Positions 1 through 8,953 of a stretch of DNA of 64,000 bases are shown here, one piece after another. Source of the DNA: Stenotrophomonas sp. MYb238 (GTDB lineage Bacteria > Pseudomonadota > Gammaproteobacteria > Xanthomonadales > Xanthomonadaceae). A model generated the notes under the pieces. The model had not been told where the DNA came from. It saw only the letters and a program-made list of their open reading frames with translations, and searched no databases. A program made the translations under genes and the position numbers. The stretch's first letter is position 1; each line of letters opens with the position of its first letter. The stretch lies in assembly GCF_009496535.1 (NCBI RefSeq), contig NZ_WIDL01000009.1, positions 89,184-153,183 of the forward strand, given 5' to 3'.

Positions 1-101
1 CAGGGGACCGCGTCGCATGCGCCCATCTGCCGCCGCGCCCCTCTTCAGCGTCCTTGGGCGAGGCAGAACGGGGGGCGACGGCGTGCAACGATGGCCTGGA
101 C

Positions 102-1109
102 TCAACCGACGCCGGCGCCGGCGGCCTGCCGGTCGGCATGGTAGGACGAGCGCACCATCGGGCCGGAGGCGACGTGGTGGAAGCCCAGCGCGTAGCCGTA
201 GTCCTCCAGCGCCTTGTATTCCTCGGGCGTCCAGTAGCGCAGCACCGGGTGGTGGTGCGGGGTGGGTTGCAGGTACTGGCCGATGGTGACCATTTCCACG
301 TCGTGCGCGCGCAGGTCGCGCAGGGTGGCCTGCACCTGTTCCAGGGTCTCGCCGAGGCCGAGCATGATGCCGGACTTGGTCGGCACCGCCGGATGCTGGG
401 CCTTGAACTTCTGCAGCAGGGTCAGCGACCACTGGTAGTCCGCGCCCGGGCGCACGTTGCGGTACAGGTCCGGCACGGTCTCGATGTTGTGGTTGAACAC
501 GTCCGGCGGGTTGGCCGCCAGGATCTCCAGCGCGCGCTCCATGCGGCCCTTGCCGCGGAAATCCGGGGTCAGGATCTCGATGCGGGTGCCCGGGCTGAAC
601 TCGCGGATGGCACTGATGCAGTCGACGAAATGGCCGGCGCCGCCGTCGCGCAGGTCGTCGCGGTCGACGCTGGTGACCACCACGTACTTCAGGCCCATGT
701 CCTTGACCGTCTGCGCCAGATGCAGCGGCTCGGCCGCGTCCGGCGGCTTGGGCCGGCCGTGGGCGACGTCGCAGAACGAACAGCGGCGGGTGCAGACCTC
801 GCCCAGGATCATGAAGGTGGCGGTGCCGTGGCCGAAGCATTCGTGGATGTTCGGGCAGCTGGCCTCCTCGCACACCGTCACCAGGCGGTTCTCGCGCAGC
901 TTGGCCTTGAGCTGCTGCACGGCGTTGCCGGAAGGGATGCGCACGCGGATCCACGAGGGCTTGCGCAGCACCGGCGCGTCGGCGAACTGCACCGGCGAGC
1001 GGTTGATCTTGTCGCCACCGAGCTGCTTGGCGCCGGCCTGCAGCGGCGCGGACGGGGTGTCGCCCTGCAGGACCTGCAGGGGAATGGAGCGGCTGGTGGA
1101 TTCAGTCAT
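102..1109 (-). CDS. lipA: Lipoyl synthase LipA
   Basis: Radical-SAM enzyme that inserts two sulfurs into octanoyl groups on E2/GcvH lipoyl domains, the last step of lipoate synthesis. The 335-residue protein carries both iron-sulfur signatures. The auxiliary cluster cysteines are C80, C85 and C91 ([12 protein letters not shown]), and the radical-SAM cysteines are C106, C110 and C113 (CTRRCSFC). The C-terminal RSSY motif, which ligates the auxiliary cluster, is present. An N-terminal extension of about 50 residues is usual for proteobacterial LipA. It lies 15 bases downstream of lipB in the same direction, so the two are probably one operon. The identification is secure. Confidence 0.97.
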   Translation of the reverse strand: MTESTSRSIPLQVLQGDTPSAPLQAGAKQLGGDKINRSPVQFADAPVLRKPSWIRVRIPSGNAVQQLKAKLRENRLVTVCEEASCPNIHECFGHGTATFMILGEVCTRRCSFCDVAHGRPKPPDAAEPLHLAQTVKDMGLKYVVVTSVDRDDLRDGGAGHFVDCISAIREFSPGTRIEILTPDFRGKGRMERALEILAANPPDVFNHNIETVPDLYRNVRPGADYQWSLTLLQKFKAQHPAVPTKSGIMLGLGETLEQVQATLRDLRAHDVEMVTIGQYLQPTPHHHPVLRYWTPEEYKALEDYGYALGFHHVASGPMVRSSYHADRQAAGAGVG

Positions 1110-1124
1110 GGCGTTCCGGCGGCG

Positions 1125-1829
1125 TCAGGGCCGCATGGTCAGGTCGGGCAATCCGGGATCGTCGTGCAGGTCCAGTCCGAACTGCCGGGCCAGATGGGAC
1201 AGCAGCACCGGCTTGACCGCCTCGATGCCCGAAGGACCGCCCAAGTCTAGCACCGAGGTCACCTGCATCCCGGCATAACCGCAGGGATTGATGCGGTGGA
1301 AGGGCTCCAGGTCGAGGCCGACGTTGAAGGCCAGCCCGTGGAAGCTGCAGCCGCGGCGCACGCGGATGCCGAGCGCGGCGATCTTGGCGCCGCCGACGTA
1401 GACGCCCGGCGCGCCTTCCAGGCGCTCGGCGACGATATTCCATTCGTCCAGCGTGTCGATGATGGCCTGCTCGATGCGGCACACGTAGTCGCGCACGCCG
1501 ATGCCGAGCCGGCGCAGGTCCAGCAGCGGGTAGACCACGATCTGGCCGGGGCCGTGGTAGGTCACCTGGCCGCCGCGGTCCACGTGCAGCACGGGGATCT
1601 CGCCCGGCGCCAGCACGTGCTCGTCCTTGCCGGCCTGGCCCAGGGTGAACACCGGCTCGTGCTCGACCACCCACAGCTCGTCGGTGGTGGCGTCGTCGCG
1701 GGCGTCGGTGAAGCGCTGCATCGCGTGCCAGACCGGCTCGTAGGCCTGGCGGCCGAGGTCGCGCAGCGTCGCCGGGCGGACCCGACCGGCGCGCACGGCG
1801 TCGGCCGGGCAGGCGCCTACAGCGTCCAC
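1125..1829 (-). CDS. lipB: Octanoyl-ACP:protein octanoyltransferase LipB
   Basis: Transfers octanoate from acyl carrier protein to lipoyl domains, making the substrate for LipA. The family motifs are clear: [12 protein letters not shown] around residues 85-95, the catalytic lysine in GGAKIAALG (K149), and the acyl-thioester cysteine in NPCGYAG (C183). The length of 234 residues is slightly longer than E. coli LipB because of about 20 extra N-terminal residues. With the ATG at 1829 the gene overlaps the 3' end of the DUF493 gene by 13 bases, indicating translational coupling in a ybeD-lipB-lipA unit. Confidence 0.96.
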   Translation of the reverse strand: MDAVGACPADAVRAGRVRPATLRDLGRQAYEPVWHAMQRFTDARDDATTDELWVVEHEPVFTLGQAGKDEHVLAPGEIPVLHVDRGGQVTYHGPGQIVVYPLLDLRRLGIGVRDYVCRIEQAIIDTLDEWNIVAERLEGAPGVYVGGAKIAALGIRVRRGCSFHGLAFNVGLDLEPFHRINPCGYAGMQVTSVLDLGGPSGIEAVKPVLLSHLARQFGLDLHDDPGLPDLTMRP

Positions 1830-2095
1830 TTCACTTCCGGGTGGTTGCGCAGGGCTTCGTGCGCGGCGTCGTACTGCTCGCGGCTGTCGGCCCTGAAGGC
1901 GATGCGCACGGACACGTACTTGCCGTTGGACGAATGCTTCCAGCTGATGCGCTCGCTGAGCACATCCACGCCGGCCTGCTGCAGCAGCTGCGGCAGCTCT
2001 TGTTCCAGCCCGGCGTTGGCCGCGCCCATGGCGCTCAACTCGAAGGTGCCGGGGAACTGGAAGCCGTGTTCGGGGTTGTCGGACTTGATTTCCAT
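1817..2095 (-). CDS. ybeD: YbeD/DUF493 family protein
   Basis: Small (92-residue) alpha/beta protein of the DUF493 family, almost always found next to lipB in gammaproteobacteria and presumed to have a regulatory (ACT-like fold) role in lipoate metabolism. The start at [12 protein letters not shown] is preferred over an upstream ATG at 2140 because the family begins with this acidic Lys/Asp/Pro segment followed by a hydrophobic strand ([10 protein letters not shown]). It is the first gene of the ybeD-lipB-lipA unit. The molecular function is unknown. Confidence 0.88.
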   Translation of the reverse strand: MEIKSDNPEHGFQFPGTFELSAMGAANAGLEQELPQLLQQAGVDVLSERISWKHSSNGKYVSVRIAFRADSREQYDAAHEALRNHPEVKWTL

Positions 2096-2142
2096 GCCCG
2101 CCATTATCGGGGCGCAGGCGGGCAAACCCAAGGTCGGCAACG

Positions 2143-2173
2143 GCGAAAGGGCCGCTGCGGGCGGCCCTTTCGC
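2143..2173. terminator. Hairpin between CsgG-like gene and ybeD
   Basis: A 13-base perfect stem (gcgaaagggccgc and its complement) closes a 5-base loop. It lies downstream of the CsgG-like gene and upstream of ybeD, so it could end the former transcript. No clear T run follows on the minus strand, so the assignment is tentative. Confidence 0.5.
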
Positions 2174-2258
2174 GGAAAGCTGCGTTGTCGGCCCGGGATC
2201 GGTGCCGGCCGCCGGCCGGACCCGATCCGGGCTGCCGGCCAGGGCCGGCGCGGCGCCC

Positions 2259-3236
2259 TTACTTGGACAGTTCCAGCAGGGTGGAGGACACCCAGCCCTT
2301 GTTGCCCAGTTCGTCCTCGACCTCCCACATCACGCCTTCCTTGTTGCCGGTCGGGTACAGCATCATGCCCGGGTCCAGCGAACGCACCGGCGCGCCGGTG
2401 CCCTTGGCGTTGGCCAGCAGGCGGCCCGGACGGGTCACCGTCACCGCCTGCTGGGCGTTGGCCGCCGAGGCGTTTTCCGGCAGGCCGCCGAGCTGGGCGA
2501 CGATGTCGGTATAGGCCTGCAGGTAGGCCATGGTGATGACCTGGCCGATCTCGGTGTTGGCGTAGCCGCCGACGCCGGCCGCGCCGAAGCCGCTGCCGCC
2601 GAACAGGCCGCCGCCGGCGCCGAAGCCGATGTCGCTCTTGCGCGCCGAGCCTTCGGAGATCGCGACCTGCTCGGAGGAGCGCACGTCGGTCACGGTCAGC
2701 ACCACGTCGGCGGTCTTGCTGCGGAAGTTCAGGCCGCCGACGATCGCGCCGGCCTTGCCGCCGATCAGCCCGCCCAGCAGGCCGCCGATGGCGTTGCCGC
2801 CGGCGTTGCTGTTCTGCGAGACCAGGTCGGGGATCATCACGTAGTCGGCGGCCTTGATCTGGCCCTTGCCGACGTTGGAACGGCCGCGCAGGTCGCCGCT
2901 GGCGGCCAGCTCACGCTCGAACTGGCCGGCGGCCATGCCGGCGCCGCGGTCCACCAGGGTGAAGCAGCGCGAGCGGTTGACGAACACCTTGATCAGCCGC
3001 GACGGCGCCGGCAGCTGCTGGCCGGTCCACCAGTTGGTGGCGTCTTCCGGCTCGATCACCGAGATGGTGCCGATCGGGCGCTGGCACACCGGGATCTGGG
3101 CGGCGGCCTGCTTGCGCTGTTCCTGGGCCTGGGTACCGGTGTTCTTGAACGCCGCCTGCGCCGGCTGGCTGGAGACGACCGCGGCGATGCCCACGGTCAG
3201 GGCAGCCGCCATCAACGGCGAAAAGACATTACGCAT
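2259..3236 (-). CDS. Exported CsgG/HfaB-like protein with C-terminal SH3-like segment
   Basis: A 325-residue exported protein. It has a signal peptide ending near SSQPAQA (residues 22-28), a CsgG/curli-assembly-like core (VDRGAGMAAGQFERELAASG, ADYVMIPDLV, VVLTVTDVRSSE) and two glycine-rich stretches around residues 145-170 and 205-225. A C-terminal segment ending NKGWVSSTLLEL resembles a bacterial SH3 domain. True CsgG is a lipoprotein, but here there is no lipobox cysteine after the signal peptide, so a soluble periplasmic or differently anchored form is more likely. It is transcribed divergently from the LpxR-like gene across a 298-base gap. The family is related to outer-membrane secretion pores; the actual role here is unknown. 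Confidence 0.72.
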   Translation of the reverse strand: MRNVFSPLMAAALTVGIAAVVSSQPAQAAFKNTGTQAQEQRKQAAAQIPVCQRPIGTISVIEPEDATNWWTGQQLPAPSRLIKVFVNRSRCFTLVDRGAGMAAGQFERELAASGDLRGRSNVGKGQIKAADYVMIPDLVSQNSNAGGNAIGGLLGGLIGGKAGAIVGGLNFRSKTADVVLTVTDVRSSEQVAISEGSARKSDIGFGAGGGLFGGSGFGAAGVGGYANTEIGQVITMAYLQAYTDIVAQLGGLPENASAANAQQAVTVTRPGRLLANAKGTGAPVRSLDPGMMLYPTGNKEGVMWEVEDELGNKGWVSSTLLELSK

Positions 3237-3534
3237 AGCTGTGTATTCCCCATTAACCTGCGCCTCGCGGGGGCGCGTTCCATTGGTCTGAAAACCCGGC
3301 GACAGGTCCTGGTCCTTGCGGGCAGCCAGTCCGGCAAGCGCGGAGTGTCGGCGGCGATGCTACCGCAGGGCCATGACGGTTTCCAACCTCCGTCCGTCAC
3401 GGTTTGCGGCCCCCGTGGACCCGCCCCGGCGGCGGGTCCGCGGCGCTGCAACGATGTGATCCGCCGTCCTCACTGCGTCCATGCGCGAACGGCCGGTAAG
3501 CTGCGCGCACTTTCCCCGAACCGGATACGAGTGG

Positions 3535-4596
3535 ATGGATATCCGCCCCTGGCTGCCCCTGGCCCTGGCATTGGCGCTCGCCGGCAACGACGACGCACAC
3601 GCCGCGCCTCCCCGTCCCGATACCTGCACCGGCAGCGCCCTGCGCGACCACCCGCCGGCGGTCAACTTCCGCGTCGACAACGACCTGTTCGGCGGCGCCC
3701 ACCAGGACCAGGGCTATACCAACGGTGCGCTGCTGACCTTCGTCTCGCCCAACCTGGTCGATTACACCGACGACCCCTGCCTGCCGGCTCCTGCGCGCTG
3801 GATCAACCGTCACCTGGAGCGGTTGCAGCCGGGCGGGTTCGAGCAGCAGAACATGATCTTCAGCATCGGCCAGGGGCTGTTCACGCCGACCGACAGCACC
3901 CGCACCGACCTGATCGAGGACGACCGTCCGTATGCCGGCGTGCTGCTGGCCAATTTCGGCTACAACGCGCGCAAAGGCGACCGCCTGCGCACCACCCAGC
4001 TGGCGGTGGGCATGGTCGGCCCGTCGGCGCAGGGCAGGCAGGTGCAGGATGCGGTGCACAGCGTGCTGCACGACGAGAAGTTCATGGGCTGGAAGCACCA
4101 GCTGCACGACGAGCCGGTGTTCCGGCTGCTGCACGAGCGCATGCGGCGCTGGCCGGCCAACGCGCCGGGCGGCTGGGGCTGGGATGCGATCAGCCACTGG
4201 GGAGGCGCGGTCGGCAACCTGGCGACCTACGCCAATGCCGGCGCCGAGGTGCGTCTGGGCTGGAAGCTGCCGGACGATTTCGGCAGTTCGCCGATGCGCC
4301 CGGCCGGCGAGAACACCGCGCCGACCCGCGACGGCCGCGCGCCGGGCTGGTCGACGCACCTGTTCATGACCACCGACGCGCGCTGGGTGCTGCGCGACAT
4401 CACCCTGGACGGCAACACCTTCCGCCACAGCCACAGCGTGGACAAGCGCCCGCTCGTGGCCGACATCGGCTATGGCGTGGCGGTGATGCGCGGCAAGTGG
4501 AAATTCGCCCTGGCCCGCTACCACCGCACCCGCGAGTTCGAGGGACAGAAGGAGCGGCCGCTGTTCGGCAGCTTCACCATCAGCCGCACGCTGTAG
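3535..4596 (+). CDS. LpxR-like lipid A deacylase family outer-membrane protein (DUF2219)
   Basis: Outer-membrane beta-barrel of the LpxR/DUF2219 family; Salmonella LpxR removes the 3'-acyloxyacyl chain of lipid A. The N-terminal signature FRVDNDLFGG...DQGYTNG matches the Asn-Asp pair of the LpxR active site and the conserved YTNG turn. The start at 3535 gives a good signal peptide (MDIRPWLPLALALALAG...AHA) and about 353 residues; an in-frame ATG at 3481 would put a charged segment before it. The C-terminus ends in a beta-strand (FGSFTISRTL). Lipid A modification would fit the cell-envelope genes downstream, but the activity is inferred. Confidence 0.82.
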   Translation: MDIRPWLPLALALALAGNDDAHAAPPRPDTCTGSALRDHPPAVNFRVDNDLFGGAHQDQGYTNGALLTFVSPNLVDYTDDPCLPAPARWINRHLERLQPGGFEQQNMIFSIGQGLFTPTDSTRTDLIEDDRPYAGVLLANFGYNARKGDRLRTTQLAVGMVGPSAQGRQVQDAVHSVLHDEKFMGWKHQLHDEPVFRLLHERMRRWPANAPGGWGWDAISHWGGAVGNLATYANAGAEVRLGWKLPDDFGSSPMRPAGENTAPTRDGRAPGWSTHLFMTTDARWVLRDITLDGNTFRHSHSVDKRPLVADIGYGVAVMRGKWKFALARYHRTREFEGQKERPLFGSFTISRTL

Positions 4597-4610
4597 CCGC
4601 GGCACCTGCG

Positions 4611-4640
4611 AAAAAAAAGCCGGCTTGCGCCGGCTTTTTT
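4611..4640. terminator. Bidirectional rho-independent terminator
   Basis: The inverted repeat aagccggc-ttgc-gccggctt is flanked by eight A on the left and six T on the right, so it works for both convergent neighbours, the LpxR-like gene (+) and dacC (-). Confidence 0.9.
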
Positions 4641-4651
4641 CATGCGTCCGC

Positions 4652-5863
4652 TCAGGACTTCCACCACATCATGAAGGCGTCCCACAGGCGCTTGAAGAAG
4701 CCGCCCTCCTCCACCGCCTGCACCGCCACCAGCGGCGACTCGGCGACGATCTTGCCGTCCAACGCCACCTTCACCGTACCGATCTGCTGGCCCGCGGCAA
4801 TCGGCGCCACCAGCTGCCTGGGCACGTCCATGCTGGGCTTGAGGTCCGCATAGCGGCCGCGCGGCACGCTGACCAGCAGCGGCTGCGCCACGCCCAGCTG
4901 CACTTCGTCGGCGGCGCCCTTCCATACGTGCTGCGTGGTCACCGCCTTGCCGGTTTCGTAGAGGCGGTGGGTCTCGAAGAAGCGGAAGCCCCAGTTGAGC
5001 AGCGCCAGGCTGTCGTCGGCACGCTGCTTTTCCGAGGCGCCGCCCATCAGCACCGCGATCAGGCGCTGGTCGCCGCGCTGGGCCGAGCTGAGCAGGCAGT
5101 AGCCGGCCGCCGAGGTATGGCCGGTCTTGATGCCGTCCACGCTCGCGTCGCGCCACAGCAGCAGGTTGCGGTTGGGCTGGGTGATGTTGCCTACGGTGAA
5201 TTCCTTGATCTTGTTGTAGGCGTAAGTTTCCGGGTAATCGCGCACGAACGCGCGGCCCAGCAGCGCCAGGTCGTAGGCGCTGGACTGGTGGCCCTCGGCG
5301 GTCAGGCCGTGGGCGTTGACGAAGTGCGAGTCCTTCATGCCGAGCTTGGCGGCATAGTTGTTCATCAGCGCAGCAAAGGCTTCCTGGCTGCCGGCGGCGT
5401 GCTCGGCCAGGGCGATGGCGGCGTCGTTGCCCGACTGGATCGCCATGCCCTTTTCCATGTCCTCCAGGCGCGCGGTCTGGTTGACCGGGAAGCCGCTGTA
5501 GCTGCCGTCGGTGCCGGCGCCGCCCTCGCGCCAGGCGCGCTCGCTCATCATCACCTGGTCGTCGGGCTTGATCTTGCCGTTGCGGGTCTCGGCCGCCAGC
5601 ACGTAGGACGTCATCACCTTGGTGATGCTGGCCGGCGGCAGCGGCATGTGGATGTTCTCGCCGGCCAGCACCTGCCCGGAGGCGTAGTCCATCAGCACCC
5701 AGGCGCTGGACTTGGACGGCACCGGGGCCGGCGGGATCGCCACCTGGGCGGGTGCGGCGGCGGCGGCCGGCGCGGGCGTCGGAACCGGGGTGGGCGTCTG
5801 GGCGGAGGCCAGGCCGATGGCGAACGTCGTGGCCATGGCGGCGGCGGCAAAGCGGAATTTCAT
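4652..5863 (-). CDS. dacC: D-alanyl-D-alanine carboxypeptidase (PBP5/6 family)
   Basis: Periplasmic penicillin-binding protein that trims the terminal D-Ala from peptidoglycan pentapeptides. From the start at 5863 it has 403 residues: signal peptide (MKFRFAAAAMATTFAIGLASA), a Pro/Ala linker of about 30 residues, then the S11 peptidase domain. The three active-site motifs are present: S79-I-T-K82, S144-G-N and K246-T-G. The C-terminus is an amphipathic aromatic helix (FFKRLWDAFMMWW), the usual inner-membrane anchor of PBP5/6. An upstream in-frame start would add 87 residues with no signal peptide and is unlikely. The same-direction genes rlpA and mltB lie upstream. Confidence 0.95.
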   Translation of the reverse strand: MKFRFAAAAMATTFAIGLASAQTPTPVPTPAPAAAAAPAQVAIPPAPVPSKSSAWVLMDYASGQVLAGENIHMPLPPASITKVMTSYVLAAETRNGKIKPDDQVMMSERAWREGGAGTDGSYSGFPVNQTARLEDMEKGMAIQSGNDAAIALAEHAAGSQEAFAALMNNYAAKLGMKDSHFVNAHGLTAEGHQSSAYDLALLGRAFVRDYPETYAYNKIKEFTVGNITQPNRNLLLWRDASVDGIKTGHTSAAGYCLLSSAQRGDQRLIAVLMGGASEKQRADDSLALLNWGFRFFETHRLYETGKAVTTQHVWKGAADEVQLGVAQPLLVSVPRGRYADLKPSMDVPRQLVAPIAAGQQIGTVKVALDGKIVAESPLVAVQAVEEGGFFKRLWDAFMMWWKS

Positions 5864-5996
5864 CGGAAAGCGGTTCCTGTCGGGACAAGGAATGGAAAAC
5901 AGGCGGTCATTGTAGGACGTGCGGACGCTATCGCATCGGTGGCAGCGTCGCGCGGACGCGGCCGGCGGAGCGTTACGGCCGGCGGCAGGACCGCGG

Positions 5997-7205
5997 TCAA
6001 TCGCGCACGATCTGCGGCCTGCCGAACCCCAGACCGGCGATGCGGCCGGCAAGTTCCGCCGCCTTGGCCACGTCGTCGGCCGGCACCCGCAGGCGCCACA
6101 GCGTGCGGCCGCCGCTGACGACATCGCTGAGCGTGGCGCCGGCGATGCCGGCCGCGCTCAGCTGCCCCAAAGCGCGGGAAGCGTTGTCGCGGCTGGAGAA
6201 ACTGGCGACCTGCAGCAGGATCGCGCCCAGCGCGCGCGCCGCCGCGTCGGGCGCCGGCGTTGGCGCCGCCGGTGCGATGGCCGCGGAAGCCGGCGGCGGG
6301 GACGCCGTGGCGGTGGAAGCAGGCAGCGCCTGCACGGCCACGGCCTGCGCCGCCGGACCGGCGGCGCTGACTTCGGCCGGGCGCGGGACAGCCGGCGTCG
6401 GCAACCGCTCGACCAGTTGGTCCATGCGGCTGGGCGCTGGCGCGGCCGCGGCGGCGGTCGTGGCAGCCGGCACCGCGGTACGGCCGCGTGCCGGGCGCGG
6501 CCTGTCGCCGGCGGCCAGCAGGTTGTCGCTGCCCGGCGCCAGCCCGCGCACCTCCACCCGGCCGGTGCCGCGCTGGGTGATGCCCAGCCGCACCGCCGCG
6601 GCGTAGCTCAGGTCGATCACCCGGCCGTCGTGGAACGGGCCGCGGTCGTTGACCCGCACGATCACCGACTCGCCGTTGTCCAGGTTGGTGACGCGGGCAA
6701 AGCTGGGCAGCGGCAGCGTCTTGTGCGCGGCGGTGAACTGGTACATGTCGTAGACCTCGCGATTGGAGGTCAGGCGGCCGTGGAACTTGGCGCCGTAATA
6801 GGACGCGGTGCCCTGCTCGACGTATTCGTCGACCCGCTCCATCACCCGGTATTCCTTGCCCAGCACCACGTACGGCGACCTGTTGCCGACGGCCGAACGC
6901 GGCTCCTCGCGCACCACCGGCTCGGGAATGCAGGCCACGTCGGGCACGTAGTCGGGCGTGCTGTCCTTCACGCCCGGGCGGTACAGGCCGCCGGCGACGT
7001 AATTGCCGCGCGTGCCGGGATCCTCCTGCGCCTTGGCGTAGGGCGAGCCCTCCGGGCAATGCGGCGGACGGCCGCCACGCCCCTGCACCACGCTGCCGGC
7101 CGGCTGGCCCTGGCCGTGGCCGGCGGACTTCGGCTTGGGCGGCGCGCTGCTGCAGGCGGCCAGCCCGAGCACGATCAACGCGGGGACCAGCCAGCGGATG
7201 TTCAT
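5997..7205 (-). CDS. rlpA: Septal ring lytic transglycosylase RlpA-like lipoprotein
   Basis: Outer-membrane lipoprotein that cleaves denuded glycan strands and helps daughter-cell separation. It starts with a lipoprotein signal (lipobox LGLAAC), followed by the double-psi beta-barrel of RlpA around residues 110-210 (GTASYYGAKFHGRLTSN...VNDRGPFHDGRVIDLSYAAA). Next comes a long Ala/Pro-rich linker, then a SPOR domain at the C-terminus (ILLQVASFSSRDNASRAL...WRLRVPADDV) that binds septal glycan. The ATG at 7205 overlaps the mltB stop by 4 bases, so the two are translationally coupled. Confidence 0.94.
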   Translation of the reverse strand: MNIRWLVPALIVLGLAACSSAPPKPKSAGHGQGQPAGSVVQGRGGRPPHCPEGSPYAKAQEDPGTRGNYVAGGLYRPGVKDSTPDYVPDVACIPEPVVREEPRSAVGNRSPYVVLGKEYRVMERVDEYVEQGTASYYGAKFHGRLTSNREVYDMYQFTAAHKTLPLPSFARVTNLDNGESVIVRVNDRGPFHDGRVIDLSYAAAVRLGITQRGTGRVEVRGLAPGSDNLLAAGDRPRPARGRTAVPAATTAAAAAPAPSRMDQLVERLPTPAVPRPAEVSAAGPAAQAVAVQALPASTATASPPPASAAIAPAAPTPAPDAAARALGAILLQVASFSSRDNASRALGQLSAAGIAGATLSDVVSGGRTLWRLRVPADDVAKAAELAGRIAGLGFGRPQIVRD

Positions 7206-8338
7206 GCCGGCGGCAACTCGCGGCCGGCGATGGCCTGCGACAGCTGGAACACGGCCATCGCGTACATCTTGGAGAGGTTGTAGCGGGTGATCGCGTAGTA
7301 GTTCTGGAAGCCCAGCCAGTACTGCTTGCCGTTGCTGCCTTCCAGCGTGATCGGCGTGGCGGTGGCGCCGGCCGCACGCACCGGCACGACCGGGTGGTAA
7401 CCGCTCGCGGCCAGGGCGTCCAGGCCCAGGTTCGGCGTCCAGTCGACCGGGTTGAGTTCCTCGCGGCCGGCATCGAGCGTGGCCGGCACCGCGACCGTGC
7501 CGCCGCGCACCCAGCCGCCCTTCTTCACGAAGTAGTTGGCGATGGAGGCGAACACGTCATCAAAGCTGTTGAACAGGTCGCGGCGGCCGTCGCCATCGCC
7601 GTCCACGGCGTAGTCCAGGTAGCTGGAGGGCATGAACTGGCCCATGCCCATCGCCCCGGCGTAGCTGCCCTTGAGCGCGGCGATGTCCAGCTTCTCCAGC
7701 GCGCCCAGTTCGAACAGCTTGGCCAGTTCGTCGCGGAAGAACAGTTCGCGCCGCACCTCGCGCTCGAGTTTTTCCGGGTCGCCGCTGCGCGGGTACTTGA
7801 ACGCCAGCGTGTACAGCGCGTCGAGCACGCGGTGGTTGCCGGCATTGGCGCCGTAGCTGGTCTCCACCCCGATGATCGCCACGATCACCTCGGCCGGCAC
7901 GCCGGTGCGGTCCTGCACGCGCTGGAGTTCGGCGCGATGCTGGGCCAGGAACTTTTTGCCGCCGTCGATGCGCGCCTGGCTGATGAACATCGGCCGGTAC
8001 TCGTTCCACGGCTTGACCCGCTCGGCCGGGCGCGACATGGCGGCGATGATCGGTTCGCGGATCTGCGCCTGCGCCAGCACCGATTCGATATAGGCCGGGT
8101 CCAGTTTGTAGCGCGCGGCGGTGTCGCGCACGAAGTTGGCGCGCGCGGTCTCGAACGGCACCGGGGTCAGGTCCACCGGCGGCAGGTCCGGTTTGCGCTC
8201 CGGCGCGGCTTCGGCCGGTGCAGTGCCCTTGCCGACCGGTTTTTCCACCGGTTGCGGGGCGGGGGCGGGAGCCTGGGGCTGGGTCGCGCAGGCGACCATG
8301 CCCAGGGTGAGACAGCAGACCAGGACGCGTCGAATCAT
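7202..8338 (-). CDS. mltB: Lytic murein transglycosylase B
   Basis: Periplasmic lipoprotein lytic transglycosylase that cuts peptidoglycan with formation of 1,6-anhydro ends. It has 378 residues with a lipobox (LGMVAC), a Pro-rich linker, and an SLT-family-3 domain. The catalytic glutamate is in IGVETSYG, and the family motifs GAMGMGQFMPSSY and FNSFDDVFASIANYF are present. The ATGA overlap with rlpA indicates an mltB-rlpA operon, possibly with dacC. A weak promoter (TTGATG, 18 bases, GTTAAT) can be drawn just upstream in the long gap. Confidence 0.95.
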   Translation of the reverse strand: MIRRVLVCCLTLGMVACATQPQAPAPAPQPVEKPVGKGTAPAEAAPERKPDLPPVDLTPVPFETARANFVRDTAARYKLDPAYIESVLAQAQIREPIIAAMSRPAERVKPWNEYRPMFISQARIDGGKKFLAQHRAELQRVQDRTGVPAEVIVAIIGVETSYGANAGNHRVLDALYTLAFKYPRSGDPEKLEREVRRELFFRDELAKLFELGALEKLDIAALKGSYAGAMGMGQFMPSSYLDYAVDGDGDGRRDLFNSFDDVFASIANYFVKKGGWVRGGTVAVPATLDAGREELNPVDWTPNLGLDALAASGYHPVVPVRAAGATATPITLEGSNGKQYWLGFQNYYAITRYNLSKMYAMAVFQLSQAIAGRELPPA

Positions 8339-8652
8339 CGGCCGAGATTAACAGGTCATGGATGAATTTCCATCAATAACACCATGAATCGCAACGGGAT
8401 TGAAGCTTGCCCCCTGGTTCCTGTGGAAGCGCGGATACAACGCATCGCGAGGCAGGAAAACTGAATACGCAGAATGTCAGAAAGCCCCGCGAGTCGATGT
8501 CGGACAACGCCTTGGCCGAGGCGCGGGATTCTCCGACAGCAGGTCGAGCGCCGACGGACAGGGAAGCGGCAGGCTGACGCCGCGTGGTCCGCGTGCGACG
8601 TGTGACTGGGCTTCCAGCGGCGAAATCAACGGTAAGCGGCGCGAATCCTGCG

Positions 8653-8815
8653 GAAAACCGGGGTACCGGCCGCACCTCCCATCCCGTGGGTGCGGCCGGT
8701 ACCCGACCGGATGCCCGCGCTGGCCGGGCGTCTCCCCACGCCCGGCCGGCGGCCTCCGGTCTTGCCGGCCCGCGATCGCGGACCGGCTGCCACGGCGCGA
8801 CGGCGTCCTGCGGCG
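8653..8815 (-). ncRNA. Candidate FNR-activated small RNA
   Basis: Inferred, not recognised from a known family. On the minus strand a consensus FNR box (8850-8863) is followed at class II spacing by a -10-like CACAAT (8822-8827), predicting a start near 8815. About 110 bases on there is a 16-base perfect stem (8661-8676 with 8689-8704, 12-base loop), followed on the minus strand by CGGTTTTCC, a short T run typical of a weak intrinsic terminator. This would give an RNA of roughly 160 nt with no convincing open frame. The alternative is that box and hairpin are unrelated. Confidence 0.42.
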
Positions 8816-8849
8816 GGCGCCATTGTGAGGCTTTTGTTAAACCAAGTGT

Positions 8850-8863
8850 TTGATCCTGATCAA
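8850..8863. promoter_or_regulatory. Consensus FNR/Anr box
   Basis: TTGATCCTGATCAA is a perfect match to the FNR consensus TTGAT-N4-ATCAA. In the minus direction a CACAAT hexamer sits exactly where the -10 of a promoter with the box centred at -41.5 should be. In the plus direction the same position is TTCGCG, so the minus orientation is favoured. Confidence 0.65.
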
Positions 8864-8953
8864 AGCCGCCGACCGACGTCGCACTTTCGCGCCCGGTCCA
8901 GGCCATCGCCCCGCCCCCCGTCCGGGGCGGCCTGCGCGCCGCGCGCGCGGGCG

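Larger units (their letters stand above)
8339..8953. other. 615-base gap between mltB and rodA
   Basis: No convincing protein gene: open frames here have no family resemblance, and the one ATG on the minus strand (8823) would precede the predicted transcription start. The gap holds a consensus FNR box (8850-8863), a 16-base perfect hairpin (8661-8704) and the mltB promoter region. A weaker GC-rich hairpin (8907-8929) lies just past the rodA stop and could end the rodA message. Confidence 0.6.

Noticed and set aside
1296-4853. Very long open frame on the plus strand (over 1,100 codons) across lipB, ybeD and the CsgG-like gene
   Set aside because: It is antisense to well-supported genes and has no domain; such frames arise from the high GC third positions of the opposite strand. 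The same applies to long frames at 24794-29659, 25120-29625, 49464-53621 and 50450-53740.
8626-8823. Possible 65-codon gene (-) under the FNR box
   Set aside because: Its ATG at 8823 lies upstream of the predicted transcription start (about 8815), and the low-complexity Arg/Ala/Gly product looks non-coding.
8400-8828. Possible 142-codon gene (+) in the mltB-rodA gap
   Set aside because: Arg/Ser/Pro-rich with no family resemblance, no ribosome site, and it overlaps the hairpin and FNR-driven region on the other strand.
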